From an uncultured Bacteroidota bacterium (GTDB lineage Bacteria; Bacteroidota; Bacteroidia; AKYH767-A; JABDAW01), in contig CAIWCG010000127.1 in the NCBI GenBank assembly GCA_903911135.1, positions 1 to 33,371 on the forward strand: a stretch of DNA of 33,371 nucleotides, given 5' to 3'. The position numbers and the translations under genes were made by a program. This document shows positions 9,233-17,947 of the stretch, in pieces. Within the stretch, counting starts at the first letter, position 1. Every line of letters starts with the position of its first letter. The notes under the pieces were generated by a model. It did no database searches, was not told the DNA's origin, and saw only the letters and a list, made by a program, of their open reading frames with translations.

Positions 9233-9549
9233 TCCTTACTGTTTTCGAGACGGACAAGGCAAAGAAAATCCGTCCGGCTTTGGTGCTGCGCAAGGCTCCC
9301 AAATACAATGATTATTTGGTATGTGGAATCAGCTCCAAGTTGTATGAAGAGGTGGATGATTTCGATATGTTGATAAATGAAGGCCATCCCGATTTCAAAA
9401 ATTCCGGCTTGAAGCATGATGGCTTGATACGCTTGTTTTTTCTTGGAATGATTCGGGAGGAGGAGATTTTAGGCAGCATCGGTTCCGTCAGCAAAGCTAC
9501 TTTACATACCCTTCAAGGTCGTTTGGCCGATTATATTCATCAAAAATAA
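9214..9549 (+). CDS. PemK/MazF-like type II toxin
   Basis: GQIILTVFETDKAKKIRPALVLRKAPKYNDYLVCGISSKL...KNSGLKHDGLIRLFFLGMI...LGSIGSVSKATLHTLQGRLADYI; overlaps the antitoxin by 19 nt. Confidence 0.8.
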   Translation: MEEGQIILTVFETDKAKKIRPALVLRKAPKYNDYLVCGISSKLYEEVDDFDMLINEGHPDFKNSGLKHDGLIRLFFLGMIREEEILGSIGSVSKATLHTLQGRLADYIHQK

Positions 9550-9641
9550 ATGCCTCTCAAAAGGTAAATCCCTATTTTTATTTGATTGGGCAGCTCCCCA
9601 TCAAAAATTTTCTCTTGCTTGATGATAACTATTTTATTATG

Positions 9642-9649
9642 TATATTTG
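9642..9649 (+). promoter_or_regulatory. -7 box TATATTTG with a -33-like TTG at 9619, upstream of array and CDS 10202
   Basis: CTTGATGATAACTATTTTATTATGTATATTTGCC; matches the TTG-N(19-21)-TAnnTTTG pattern. Confidence 0.5.
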
Positions 9650-9887
9650 CCATGTCCAATAAACGGACCCTATCAAGAACTTACAATCCTTCCTTATGGC
9701 TTAAAAGATTATAGACGAACACATATAAACCTCACCGGCAGAAAAAAATTCAATTATGATGATGAATGTACCTCGGCTGGTAACCTATAACCTTTTCCCC
9801 GTTCCCCATTTCTTCGGTTTTTCTCAAAATTCAAGTGCCGACAAGCTAAAAGTCTCTCTTTTTGGCTCAAAACATGTTTTAGGACAA

Positions 9888-10103
9888 CTCCCGAATGACA
9901 ATTTGGACGAGATTTTAGTCATTCGGGAGCTCCCGAATGAACATTTGGACGAGATTTTAGTCAATCGGGAGCTCCCGAATGAACATTCGGACGGGATTTT
10001 AGTCAATCGGAAGCTCCCGAATGAACAATTTGTCGAGATTTTAGTCAATCGGAAGCTCCCGAATGAACAATTAGACAAGATTTTAGTCAATCGGAAGCTC
10101 CCG
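9888..10103. repeat. Intergenic tandem array, five 42-bp hairpin units plus a partial (CTCCCGAATGAC-N18-GTCATTCGGGAG)
   Basis: Units start at 9888, 9930, 9972, 10014 and 10056. The first unit has perfect 12-bp inverted arms; the first junction is a perfect 22-bp palindrome (9919-9940 TCATTCGGGAGCTCCCGAATGA). Confidence 0.95.
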
Positions 10104-10201
10104 TTGTGGTATCTTTTTAATGCTTTTGATGCCATTGATATAGTGCATCATCATAAATACAATCGTTTTATAAATAATCATAAACTTAAAAATTAAAAAT
10201 C

Positions 10202-11173
10202 ATGGAAGAAGACAGAGTAGAATTAGAATCAGAAGAAAAAGTTGTCAACCAAATCACGGAGGCTTATGCCAGGCATTTTGGCGTTCCGGTGCCAGACCGA
10301 TTTCTGGATACGGAGGTGGTGGCCGAACTGAATGAATTCAACACCGATTTGCCCATCAGCATAGCGGCTCGAGATGTGGCCCTGGGCAATGAAACGACTT
10401 ATTTGGCCTTGACAAAAAATGCTCATCTTCCATTGTTCAGGCGCTGTTCGGCGTTTTATAACGAACTGGCAGGTCATGTTGATTGTGGCGATGTGCCGGT
10501 AGGTGCCTTGTCGTTTTTTGGCCTCGACAGCAAGGGCAATCATTTGTCCATGATAACCGATGCCGATCTGCTGTCGGCTTCGGATAAGATTCGTTTGGGA
10601 AACTTGGCCATGATAGCAGCCGGATATGCTCCCAATACTGGCTTTACGGCAGCAAGCATCTTGGCCTTGCGAACGCCTTTTAAAGTCATTGTAGATGAAA
10701 AGGACAACAAGAAACAAACGGCGGCAAATGCCGAAATAGCAACCGCTGCCATGGTGAAGCTGGCGAAAGCTACCGGCGATGAGGTTTTTGCGCAATCAAA
10801 GATACATACACGCAAGATGGAGGTGGGAGCGGCTCGAGATTTCATGCGTACTTATGGCATTCATTTCGAGGCTCCGAAGGTGAAGACCATCATCGGTGGA
10901 GAGGTGTTTTTGCCTACTGCCGAGCATGCCAATGGGGCCGAAGTTCGCATCGGCCCGATAGAAACCAAAAAGGGAAGAGCCAGCCAGGAAGGAGTAGTGG
11001 GCCATACCAACGCCAAGGGGCATTTCGAGGTGATAACCGTGATAGAAGGCGACACGTTTGTGAATGTGCGCATGCTGAATTGCAAGGATGCCCACATTCC
11101 GATAACCATCGTGGCAGGAACAAACCAAACTGCATTGACCATCACACTGGTGGCTGGCACATCGAGCTTGTAG
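10202..11173 (+). CDS. Hypothetical protein with possible C-terminal carboxypeptidase-regulatory-like (beta-sandwich) region
   Basis: 323-aa ORF with no signal peptide. C-terminal GVVGHTNAKGHFEVITVIEGDTFVNVRMLN.. resembles Gly-rich regulatory beta-sandwich repeats; function not recognised. Confidence 0.75.
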   Translation: MEEDRVELESEEKVVNQITEAYARHFGVPVPDRFLDTEVVAELNEFNTDLPISIAARDVALGNETTYLALTKNAHLPLFRRCSAFYNELAGHVDCGDVPVGALSFFGLDSKGNHLSMITDADLLSASDKIRLGNLAMIAAGYAPNTGFTAASILALRTPFKVIVDEKDNKKQTAANAEIATAAMVKLAKATGDEVFAQSKIHTRKMEVGAARDFMRTYGIHFEAPKVKTIIGGEVFLPTAEHANGAEVRIGPIETKKGRASQEGVVGHTNAKGHFEVITVIEGDTFVNVRMLNCKDAHIPITIVAGTNQTALTITLVAGTSSL

Positions 11174-11280
11174 AAGGGCATTAAAGCTACTCGACAATGA
11201 ATTATTTTTGATGGATTCATTGATAATTGCTTTGCTTTAGGCAAGCCATCATCAATAAATCCTCCATGTCAATAAAAGCA

Positions 11281-11313
11281 AAAAGGCAGATGAACGAATC
11301 CATCTGCCTTTTT
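11281..11313. terminator. Bidirectional Rho-independent terminator
   Basis: AAAAGGCAGATG aacgaatc CATCTGCCTTTTT between convergent CDS 10202-11173 (+) and 11337-12578 (-). Confidence 0.85.
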
Positions 11314-11336
11314 ATATTTTCAATCAATGATTTTCC

Positions 11337-12578
11337 TTATCCGCTCACCACCGTGTCGCCCACATATTTGCCTTCCTTAAGATTGACGAGAACCTTCGAG
11401 AACGCAGCGATGGTATAGTCCACATCTTCCAAAGTATGCGCAGCCGTAGGGATGAGGCGCAGCATGATGATGCCCTTTGGCACCACCGGATAGACCACCA
11501 TGGAGCAGAATATGTCATAATTCTCACGCAGGTCGAGAATCAGATTGGTCGCTTCGGGGATGGTGCCGTTCAGATAGACCGGAGTCACCGGACTTTGGGT
11601 GTTTCCTATCTCAAACCCTGCTTTCGTAAGGCTCGATTGAAGCGCATGGACTATTTTCCAGAGGTTGTTTTTTAATTCTGGTTGAGTCCGGAGCAGCTCC
11701 AGTCGTTTCATGGCGCCAATAACCAAAGGCATGGGCAATGACTTGGCAAAAATCTGTGAACGCATGTTATATCGTAGGTATTCCACCACCGATTGTGTGC
11801 TGCTGATGAATGCCCCGATACTTGCCATCGCCTTCGCGAAGGTCCCGAAATAGATGTCTATCCCATCTTGTACTCCTTGTTCTTCGCCAGTTCCGGCACC
11901 TGTCTTTCCCATCGTTCCAAATCCGTGGGCATCATCCACAAAGAGGCGGAAATCATACTTTTTCTTGAGTTCCACTATCTCTTTCAGCTTGCCTTGGTCT
12001 CCCGACATGCCAAAAACACCTTCCGTGATGACCAAAATGGCTCCACCCGAAATTTCGGTGAGGTGAGTGGCCCTTTCCAGTTGCTTTTGCAAGTTTTCAA
12101 TGTCGTTATGAGGATAAACAAACCGTTTTCCCATGTGCAAACGAAGTCCGTCGATGATACATGCATGAGCCTCGGAGTCATAAACGATTACATCGTGCCT
12201 ATCCACCAAGGCATCAATGGCCGAAACCATTCCCTGGTACCCATAATTGAGTAAAATGGTGTCCTCTTTCCTCATGAAGTCCGACAGTTGTGCCTCCAAT
12301 TCCTCGTGCAGGTCAGAGTTGCCCGACATCATCCTGGCTCCCATCGGCGTAGCGAGGCCATATTGCTTAGAAGCCTCGGCATCCACTCTCCTTACTTCAG
12401 GGTGGTTAGCCAGCCCAAGATAATTATTGAGACTCCAGATGAGTTGCTTCTTCCCCCTGAAAATCATTTTGTTTCCTATTTCACCTTCCAGCTTTGGGAA
12501 GGTAAAATATCCATGGGCGTTCTTGGCATGCATGCCTAATGGGCCACGATTTTTAGATAATTTTTCAAATAAATCCAC
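11337..12578 (-). CDS. Alpha-oxoamine synthase family PLP aminotransferase (serine palmitoyltransferase/KBL-like)
   Basis: WSLNNYLGLANHPEV, GARMMSGNSDLHEELEAQLS, VYDSEAHACIIDGLRL, VDDAHGFGTMGKTGAGTGEE, YFGTFAKAMASIGAF. Confidence 0.88.
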   Translation of the reverse strand: MDLFEKLSKNRGPLGMHAKNAHGYFTFPKLEGEIGNKMIFRGKKQLIWSLNNYLGLANHPEVRRVDAEASKQYGLATPMGARMMSGNSDLHEELEAQLSDFMRKEDTILLNYGYQGMVSAIDALVDRHDVIVYDSEAHACIIDGLRLHMGKRFVYPHNDIENLQKQLERATHLTEISGGAILVITEGVFGMSGDQGKLKEIVELKKKYDFRLFVDDAHGFGTMGKTGAGTGEEQGVQDGIDIYFGTFAKAMASIGAFISSTQSVVEYLRYNMRSQIFAKSLPMPLVIGAMKRLELLRTQPELKNNLWKIVHALQSSLTKAGFEIGNTQSPVTPVYLNGTIPEATNLILDLRENYDIFCSMVVYPVVPKGIIMLRLIPTAAHTLEDVDYTIAAFSKVLVNLKEGKYVGDTVVSG

Positions 12579-12679
12579 GTTACAGTTTTTCTTTTGATTA
12601 ATAATATGAATATCGAGGCGAAATTACGAAATGCAGCGCAAATGAATGAGAAGAATTTTCAAATGACCAGATATATTAG

Positions 12680-12687
12680 TATATTTG
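12680..12687 (+). promoter_or_regulatory. -7 box TATATTTG immediately upstream of bamD (likely leaderless)
   Basis: TAGTATATTTGCCGCCATG. Confidence 0.55.
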
Positions 12688-12692
12688 CCGCC

Positions 12693-13529
12693 ATGAGAAG
12701 TAAATCCGGCTATATATATGTCTTGTTTTTGGTTGTTGTTTCGATGATGGTTTCATCGTGCAGCAAGTATCAGCAGTTGCTTAAGAGCAATAGAAACGAA
12801 GATAAATATACTGCTGCTGTTCAGTTTTACGAAAAGAAAGATTATGACAGGGCACTGCCATTATTTGAGCAATTGTTGACTATCTCCAAAGGAACAAGCA
12901 AGTACGAAATGGTGTTTTATTATTATGCCAATTGCTATTACGGACAAGGAGATTATGAAGAAGGCAGTTTTTATTTCGAGAACTTCGTTACCAATTTTCC
13001 AAACAGTAAATATGCTGAAGAATGTTCATTTATGGGTGCCTTTTGTTATTATTTGAATTCCCCAAACTCCTCCTTAGACCAGTCGAATACAAAAAAGGCC
13101 ATGCTTCAGTTACAGCTTTTCACTAATAAATACCCGAAAAGCACCAAGGTTGACCAGTGTAATCAGTTGATAGATTTATTAAGAGAGAAATTAATGAAAA
13201 AGGATTATGAAACGGCTAAGTTATACTATAACATGAATGATTATAGGGGAGCTACAGTTTGTTTCAAGAATTTGGTTAAGAACTTCCCTGACACTAAATA
13301 TAAGGAAGAAAGCTTGTACTTGTGCGTAAAGTCCTATTATAATTGGGCGAATAACAGTATTGAAACAAAGAAGGAAGAACGTTTTAAAGCTACCGTGGAA
13401 GCATATAATATTTTCATAGACAACTTCCCAAAAAGCAAATATGTGAAGGAATCGGAAGGCTATTTTGAAGGTGCTTTAAAACAATTGGACAAGAAACGTA
13501 TTGCAGAAAAAATAACTTTAGGAAATTAA
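12693..13529 (+). CDS. bamD: Outer membrane protein assembly factor BamD (lipoprotein)
   Basis: Lipobox VVSMMVSSC, TPR-like YEKKDYDRALPLFEQLL, FPNSKYAEEC repeats. The ATG at 12693 is preferred over 12594 (promoter placement, signal peptide). Confidence 0.88.
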   Translation: MRSKSGYIYVLFLVVVSMMVSSCSKYQQLLKSNRNEDKYTAAVQFYEKKDYDRALPLFEQLLTISKGTSKYEMVFYYYANCYYGQGDYEEGSFYFENFVTNFPNSKYAEECSFMGAFCYYLNSPNSSLDQSNTKKAMLQLQLFTNKYPKSTKVDQCNQLIDLLREKLMKKDYETAKLYYNMNDYRGATVCFKNLVKNFPDTKYKEESLYLCVKSYYNWANNSIETKKEERFKATVEAYNIFIDNFPKSKYVKESEGYFEGALKQLDKKRIAEKITLGN

Positions 13530-13544
13530 ATAAATCAAAATAAA

Positions 13545-13874
13545 ATGAGTCATAACACAAATTACAAAGCGATTGCTTCAACAACAGTAACTAGAGACCT
13601 TCGCGAATTTGATCCAAAAACTGAAAACATTTATCAGTCGGTTGCCATCATTTCTAAAAGGGCAAACCAGATTGCGGCTGAGATAAAGGAAGAATTGTCA
13701 AGTAAGTTGGAAGAATTCAGTACTGGTGGAGATAACTTGGAAGAGGTTTTTGATAATCCAGAACAGGTTGAGCTGTCAAAGCATTATGAAAGGTTGCCAA
13801 AACCTACATTGATTGCCATTCATGAATTCCTTGATGGTAAGGTTTATTCAAGGATTCCAGGAAAAGATCAATAA
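13545..13874 (+). CDS. rpoZ: DNA-directed RNA polymerase omega subunit, Bacteroidetes type
   Basis: TENIYQSVAIISKRANQIAAEIKEEL...SKHYERLPKPTLIAIHEFLDGKVYSRIP; between bamD and coaBC. Confidence 0.88.
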   Translation: MSHNTNYKAIASTTVTRDLREFDPKTENIYQSVAIISKRANQIAAEIKEELSSKLEEFSTGGDNLEEVFDNPEQVELSKHYERLPKPTLIAIHEFLDGKVYSRIPGKDQ

Positions 13875-13890
13875 TCATTTCTTTAGGATT

Positions 13891-13920
13891 GGGGATTAGG
13901 AATTTCGGGAGCTAATCCCC
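13891..13920 (+). terminator. Stem-loop between rpoZ and coaBC
   Basis: GGGGATTAG gaatttcgggag CTAATCCCC followed by CCTTT. Confidence 0.45.
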
Positions 13921-13943
13921 CTTTCCATAATCAATAATCCGTG

Positions 13944-15140
13944 ATGAGAGGTAAAAAGATAATACTGGGCGTAACTGGTAGCATAGCTGCTTATAAGGCT
14001 GCCTATTTGGTGCGACTTATGGTCAAATCAGGTGCCGAGGTAAAAGTGGTTATGACCCATTCTGCCAAGGATTTCATTACCCCGATTACATTATCCACTC
14101 TTTCAAAAAATCCGTGCTACATTGATTTTGTCAAGGGAGCGAATGGCGAATGGAATAATCATGTGGAGTTGGCTTTATGGGCCGATTTTTTGCTGGTAGC
14201 TCCCGCTTCGGCGAATACCATTGGCAAGATGGCCAACGGTTTATGCGATAATTTGCTGCTGGCCACCTATTTGTCTGGCCGCTGTCCGGTTTATATTGCG
14301 CCAGCTATGGATGAAGACATGTGGAAGCATCCATCGACAAAGAAAAATATGGAAACATTGGCATCTTTTGGCAATATCATCATTCAGCCGCAAGATGGCG
14401 AACTTGCCAGCGGTTTGATGGGCGAGGGGAGGATGGATGAGCCGGAAAATATCCTTGCTTTCCTGCAAAAGGAACTCGATAAAACCAGATTATTGATGAA
14501 TAAAAAAGTGCTGGTTACCGCTGGCCCTACTTATGAATCCATTGATCCGGTTCGGTTTATCGGGAATCATTCGTCGGGGAAGATGGGTTTTGCAATTGCC
14601 GAGGAATTGGCGAGGCAAGGTGCTGAGGTGACCTTGATTAGCGGGCCGACTTCGATGGAAATAAATAATCCGGACATTAATCTGATCAAGATTGTTTCGG
14701 CCGAGGAGATGTATAAGGCGTGCTTGAATAGTTTTAAAACTGCCGACATTACGGTGATGGCTGCTGCGGTGGCCGATTATTCGCCTTCTGAACAATCATC
14801 AAAAAAGATTAAAAAGAAGGTTCAGAAAATTGAAATAAAATTGAGCCCTACCAAGGATATATTATATGAATTGGGCAAATTGAAGAACAAGAAACAGTTT
14901 CTTTGTGGCTTTGCGTTGGAGACGGAAAACGGCATTGATAATGCGAAACTCAAACTTAAAAGAAAAAATCTTGACATGATTGTTTTGAATTCGTTGAGCG
15001 ATGTGGGGGCCGGATTTCAAACCTCTACCAACAAGATTTCAATCATCAATTCAAGCAATAAAATCATTAATTTCGGGCTTAAGGACAAGAAGCAAGTGGC
15101 TGTTGATATTGTAAACCATATCATTAATAATTATAAATAA
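13944..15140 (+). CDS. coaBC: Bifunctional phosphopantothenoylcysteine decarboxylase/phosphopantothenate-cysteine ligase
   Basis: KIILGVTGSIAAYKAAYLVRLM, ITAPAMDEDMW-like APAMDEDMWKHPS, VLVTAGPTYESIDPVRFIGNHSSGKMGFAIAEE. Confidence 0.95.
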   Translation: MRGKKIILGVTGSIAAYKAAYLVRLMVKSGAEVKVVMTHSAKDFITPITLSTLSKNPCYIDFVKGANGEWNNHVELALWADFLLVAPASANTIGKMANGLCDNLLLATYLSGRCPVYIAPAMDEDMWKHPSTKKNMETLASFGNIIIQPQDGELASGLMGEGRMDEPENILAFLQKELDKTRLLMNKKVLVTAGPTYESIDPVRFIGNHSSGKMGFAIAEELARQGAEVTLISGPTSMEINNPDINLIKIVSAEEMYKACLNSFKTADITVMAAAVADYSPSEQSSKKIKKKVQKIEIKLSPTKDILYELGKLKNKKQFLCGFALETENGIDNAKLKLKRKNLDMIVLNSLSDVGAGFQTSTNKISIINSSNKIINFGLKDKKQVAVDIVNHIINNYK

Positions 15141-15206
15141 TTGGACGATGATAGGCTCGATTATCAATGATGCTTTTATGAATAATCTCACTATTAATTC
15201 AAAAAT

Positions 15207-15269
15207 GGCGATGCCCCTTTGTGAAAGGGCGATGACCCTTTGCGAGGGAGAGATGGGAAAAACACAGTT
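15207..15269. repeat. Short 21-bp tandem array: two clear units plus one degenerate (GGCGATGCCCCTTTGTGAAAG / GGCGATGACCCTTTGCGAGGG / AGAGATGGGAAAAACACAGTT)
   Basis: Direct alignment of adjacent 21-mers. Confidence 0.65.
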
Positions 15270-15302
15270 TCTATTGAAAAATCTGATAAATTAATCATTA
15301 AA

Positions 15303-16202
15303 ATGAAAAAATATATTGTAATGCTGTTCTTGGGTGTGCTGGCGAGTACGGTTTATGGTCAAGAATTAAACGCAACGGTGATGGTCAATGCACCTACGAT
15401 TACCGGCATTGACAAGCATGTTTTCGAAACATTGAAAACGGCTATTCAGGAGTTTTATAATAATAGAAAATGGACGGAAGATGCGTTTTTGAATCAGGAA
15501 AGAATAGAATGCACCATCAATATAAATTTACAAACGATGCCTTCTACCGGGATATTTCAAGGCACCTGCCAGGTACAGTCACGTCGTCCTATTTTTGGCA
15601 CTTCCTATAACTCGCCGATGGTGAATTTTTATGATGAGAACTTCAATTTTACCTATCAGGAAAATACTCCACTCGATTTTAATGACCAGACCGATTTGAG
15701 CAATCTCACTTCCATGCTTGCCTATTATGCCTACGTTGTGATAGGTATGGATTATGATTCTTATTCATTGAATGGCGGCGGGGCTTATCTACAAAAGGCG
15801 CAGAACATCATCAACTTTTGCCAGAGTGAAGCCGAAAAAGGCTGGAAGGCATTTGAAAATACCAAGAATCGATATTGGTTTATGGATAATCTTTTGGATC
15901 AGCAATTCAAGGGTGTCCGCGAGGCTTCGTATAAATATCATCGCAAGGGTTTGGACATCATGTCGGAGAAACCGGATGAGGGTAGAAAGATAATTACCGA
16001 TTGCGAAGAACTGGTTTATAACGCTTTCAAGAACAAGCCGGGAGCGTATCTGTTCAAGATTTATTTTGATACCAAGGCCGATGAACTGGTAAATATTTTC
16101 ACACAAGGACAACCAGATGAAAAGACAAAAGTGGTGGCTTATTTCAATGAAATGGACCCTGCAAACGGCAATAAATATCAAAAGATAACCGCTGGAAAAT
16201 AA
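15303..16202 (+). CDS. DUF4835 family secreted protein
   Basis: Signal peptide MKKYIVMLFLGVLASTVYGQ then ELNATVMVNAPTITGIDKHVFETLKTAIQEFYNNRKWTEDAF; position between coaBC and recN is typical of this family. Confidence 0.85.
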   Translation: MKKYIVMLFLGVLASTVYGQELNATVMVNAPTITGIDKHVFETLKTAIQEFYNNRKWTEDAFLNQERIECTININLQTMPSTGIFQGTCQVQSRRPIFGTSYNSPMVNFYDENFNFTYQENTPLDFNDQTDLSNLTSMLAYYAYVVIGMDYDSYSLNGGGAYLQKAQNIINFCQSEAEKGWKAFENTKNRYWFMDNLLDQQFKGVREASYKYHRKGLDIMSEKPDEGRKIITDCEELVYNAFKNKPGAYLFKIYFDTKADELVNIFTQGQPDEKTKVVAYFNEMDPANGNKYQKITAGK

Positions 16203-16208
16203 AACAGA

Positions 16209-17876
16209 ATGCTCTCCAGGCTGGTCATTCAGAATTATGCTCTCATCGATTCTTTGGATATTCATTTTACTGAAGGATTAAACATCATTACCGGTGAAAC
16301 AGGTGCCGGCAAATCGATATTGCTGGGGGCTTTGGGCTTGATACTTGGTCATCGAGCCGATACGCAGTCATTATTGAACAAAGAGAAAAAATGTTTCATC
16401 GAAGGCGAATTCAATATTGAAGAATATTCCTTGAACGATTTCTTTGGTGAGCATAATCTCGACTATGAAAAAACAACCATCATAAGAAGGGAAATAAATC
16501 CGGATGGCAAATCAAGGGCATTTATAAATGATACGCCCGTTGCGCTAGGAATTTTGAAGGAATTGTCATCACGATTGGTGGATATTCATTCGCAGCATGA
16601 AAATTTATCCATAAATAATCCGGCATTTCAGTTATCCTATATCGATGCCTTTGCATCCAATCAAAAGTTATTGAAGGAATATAAAAAACTCTTTGACGGG
16701 TATCAAAAATCAAAGGAAAAATTGGCCTTGAAGATTGCTGAAGGCGATCAGTTGACAAAGGATTTGGATTATTTTCAGTTTCAATTTAATGAATTGGATG
16801 ATGCGAAACTTGTTGCCGGTGAACAAGCTGAATTGGAACAACGGTTGGAAACACTGAATAACTCCGAAACAATAAAATCGGGCATTGGAAGAGTTTTGTT
16901 TCTGGTAAATGACGACGAAAATTCAATGACCAATCAGATGATGGAAACGAAAAGGATAGTATCATCATTGTCACGATATAATCCAAAGTTTCAAGAATTG
17001 CATGACAGATTGAACAGCGTTGCAATAGAGATCAATGATATATCCAATGATTTGGAAGAGTTAGGATTAGACACCGAATTCGAACCGACAATGATAGATC
17101 AAATTAATGAACGCTTGGATTTGATATATCGTCTTGAACAAAAACATCGTCTCCATGATATAGCAGAATTATTAAGCCTTCAGGAGTCATTGAAATCGAA
17201 AATAGATAGCATTAATTCCATTTCAGATGACATAGCGAAACTTCAAATCGATTTATCGAAACTCGAACGGGAAATCATATTAAAGGCAGACGAGATTTCA
17301 AAAAACAGAAAGAAGGTTATTCCTCAAATTGAGAAGAAATTAAAAGAATTGTTTAATGAAGTGGCATTGACGAATGCAGTTTTAAAAATCAATCATGAAG
17401 TGTTGCCTCATGCTCTAATAAATTCATCAGGTTTGGATAAAGTGCATTTTCTTTTTTCTGCAAATAAGGGAGTTGAATATATGGAGCTAAGCAAGGTTGC
17501 ATCGGGTGGAGAATTGTCCCGGCTTACCCTTTGTTTAAAGGCATTGATAACCGAGTTGATGGAGCTTCCTACCATCATTTTTGATGAAATTGATGCAGGT
17601 GTTTCCGGTGAGGTGGCTAATAAGGTTGGGTTGTTGATGCAATCCATAGCGAAGAAACATCAAGTCATTACCATAACGCATTTACCCCAGATTGCTAGCA
17701 AGGGTAGGAGTCATTTCTTTGTATATAAAGAGGTTAAGAACGATAGAACTTTCACAAATATCAAGTTGCTTGACAAAAAGGATAGGGTCATTGAAATTGC
17801 CAAGATGCTGAGCGGTGAAAACCCAACCACTAATGCAATGGAAAACGCCAAAGAACTATTAAGTTCATCAATTTAA
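16209..17876 (+). CDS. recN: DNA repair protein RecN
   Basis: MLSRLVIQNYALIDSLDIHFTEGLNIITGETGAGKSILLGALGLILG; VASGGELSRLTLCLKAL; TIIFDEIDAGVSGEVANKVG; ITITHLPQIASKGRSHFFV. Confidence 0.96.
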   Translation: MLSRLVIQNYALIDSLDIHFTEGLNIITGETGAGKSILLGALGLILGHRADTQSLLNKEKKCFIEGEFNIEEYSLNDFFGEHNLDYEKTTIIRREINPDGKSRAFINDTPVALGILKELSSRLVDIHSQHENLSINNPAFQLSYIDAFASNQKLLKEYKKLFDGYQKSKEKLALKIAEGDQLTKDLDYFQFQFNELDDAKLVAGEQAELEQRLETLNNSETIKSGIGRVLFLVNDDENSMTNQMMETKRIVSSLSRYNPKFQELHDRLNSVAIEINDISNDLEELGLDTEFEPTMIDQINERLDLIYRLEQKHRLHDIAELLSLQESLKSKIDSINSISDDIAKLQIDLSKLEREIILKADEISKNRKKVIPQIEKKLKELFNEVALTNAVLKINHEVLPHALINSSGLDKVHFLFSANKGVEYMELSKVASGGELSRLTLCLKALITELMELPTIIFDEIDAGVSGEVANKVGLLMQSIAKKHQVITITHLPQIASKGRSHFFVYKEVKNDRTFTNIKLLDKKDRVIEIAKMLSGENPTTNAMENAKELLSSSI

Positions 17877-17918
17877 GTTCATCTTTTTTTGAAATTTCTT
17901 TTTTGTGTTTACAATAAC

Positions 17919-17926
17919 TATTTTTG
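17919..17926 (+). promoter_or_regulatory. -7 box TATTTTTG upstream of the TPR membrane protein
   Basis: ACAATAACTATTTTTGCCCC, 22 nt before the ATG at 17948. Confidence 0.55.
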
Positions 17927-17947
17927 CCCCTGAATTTATTGCGATAA

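Noticed and set aside
9652-9714. 20-aa ORF (MSNKRTLSRTYNPSLWLKRL) after TATATTTGCC
   Set aside because: The position would allow a leaderless mini-ORF, but there is no support beyond an ATG; too short to claim.
9888-10103. CRISPR array
   Set aside because: Units are contiguous with no unique spacers and no cas genes nearby; same for the other arrays.
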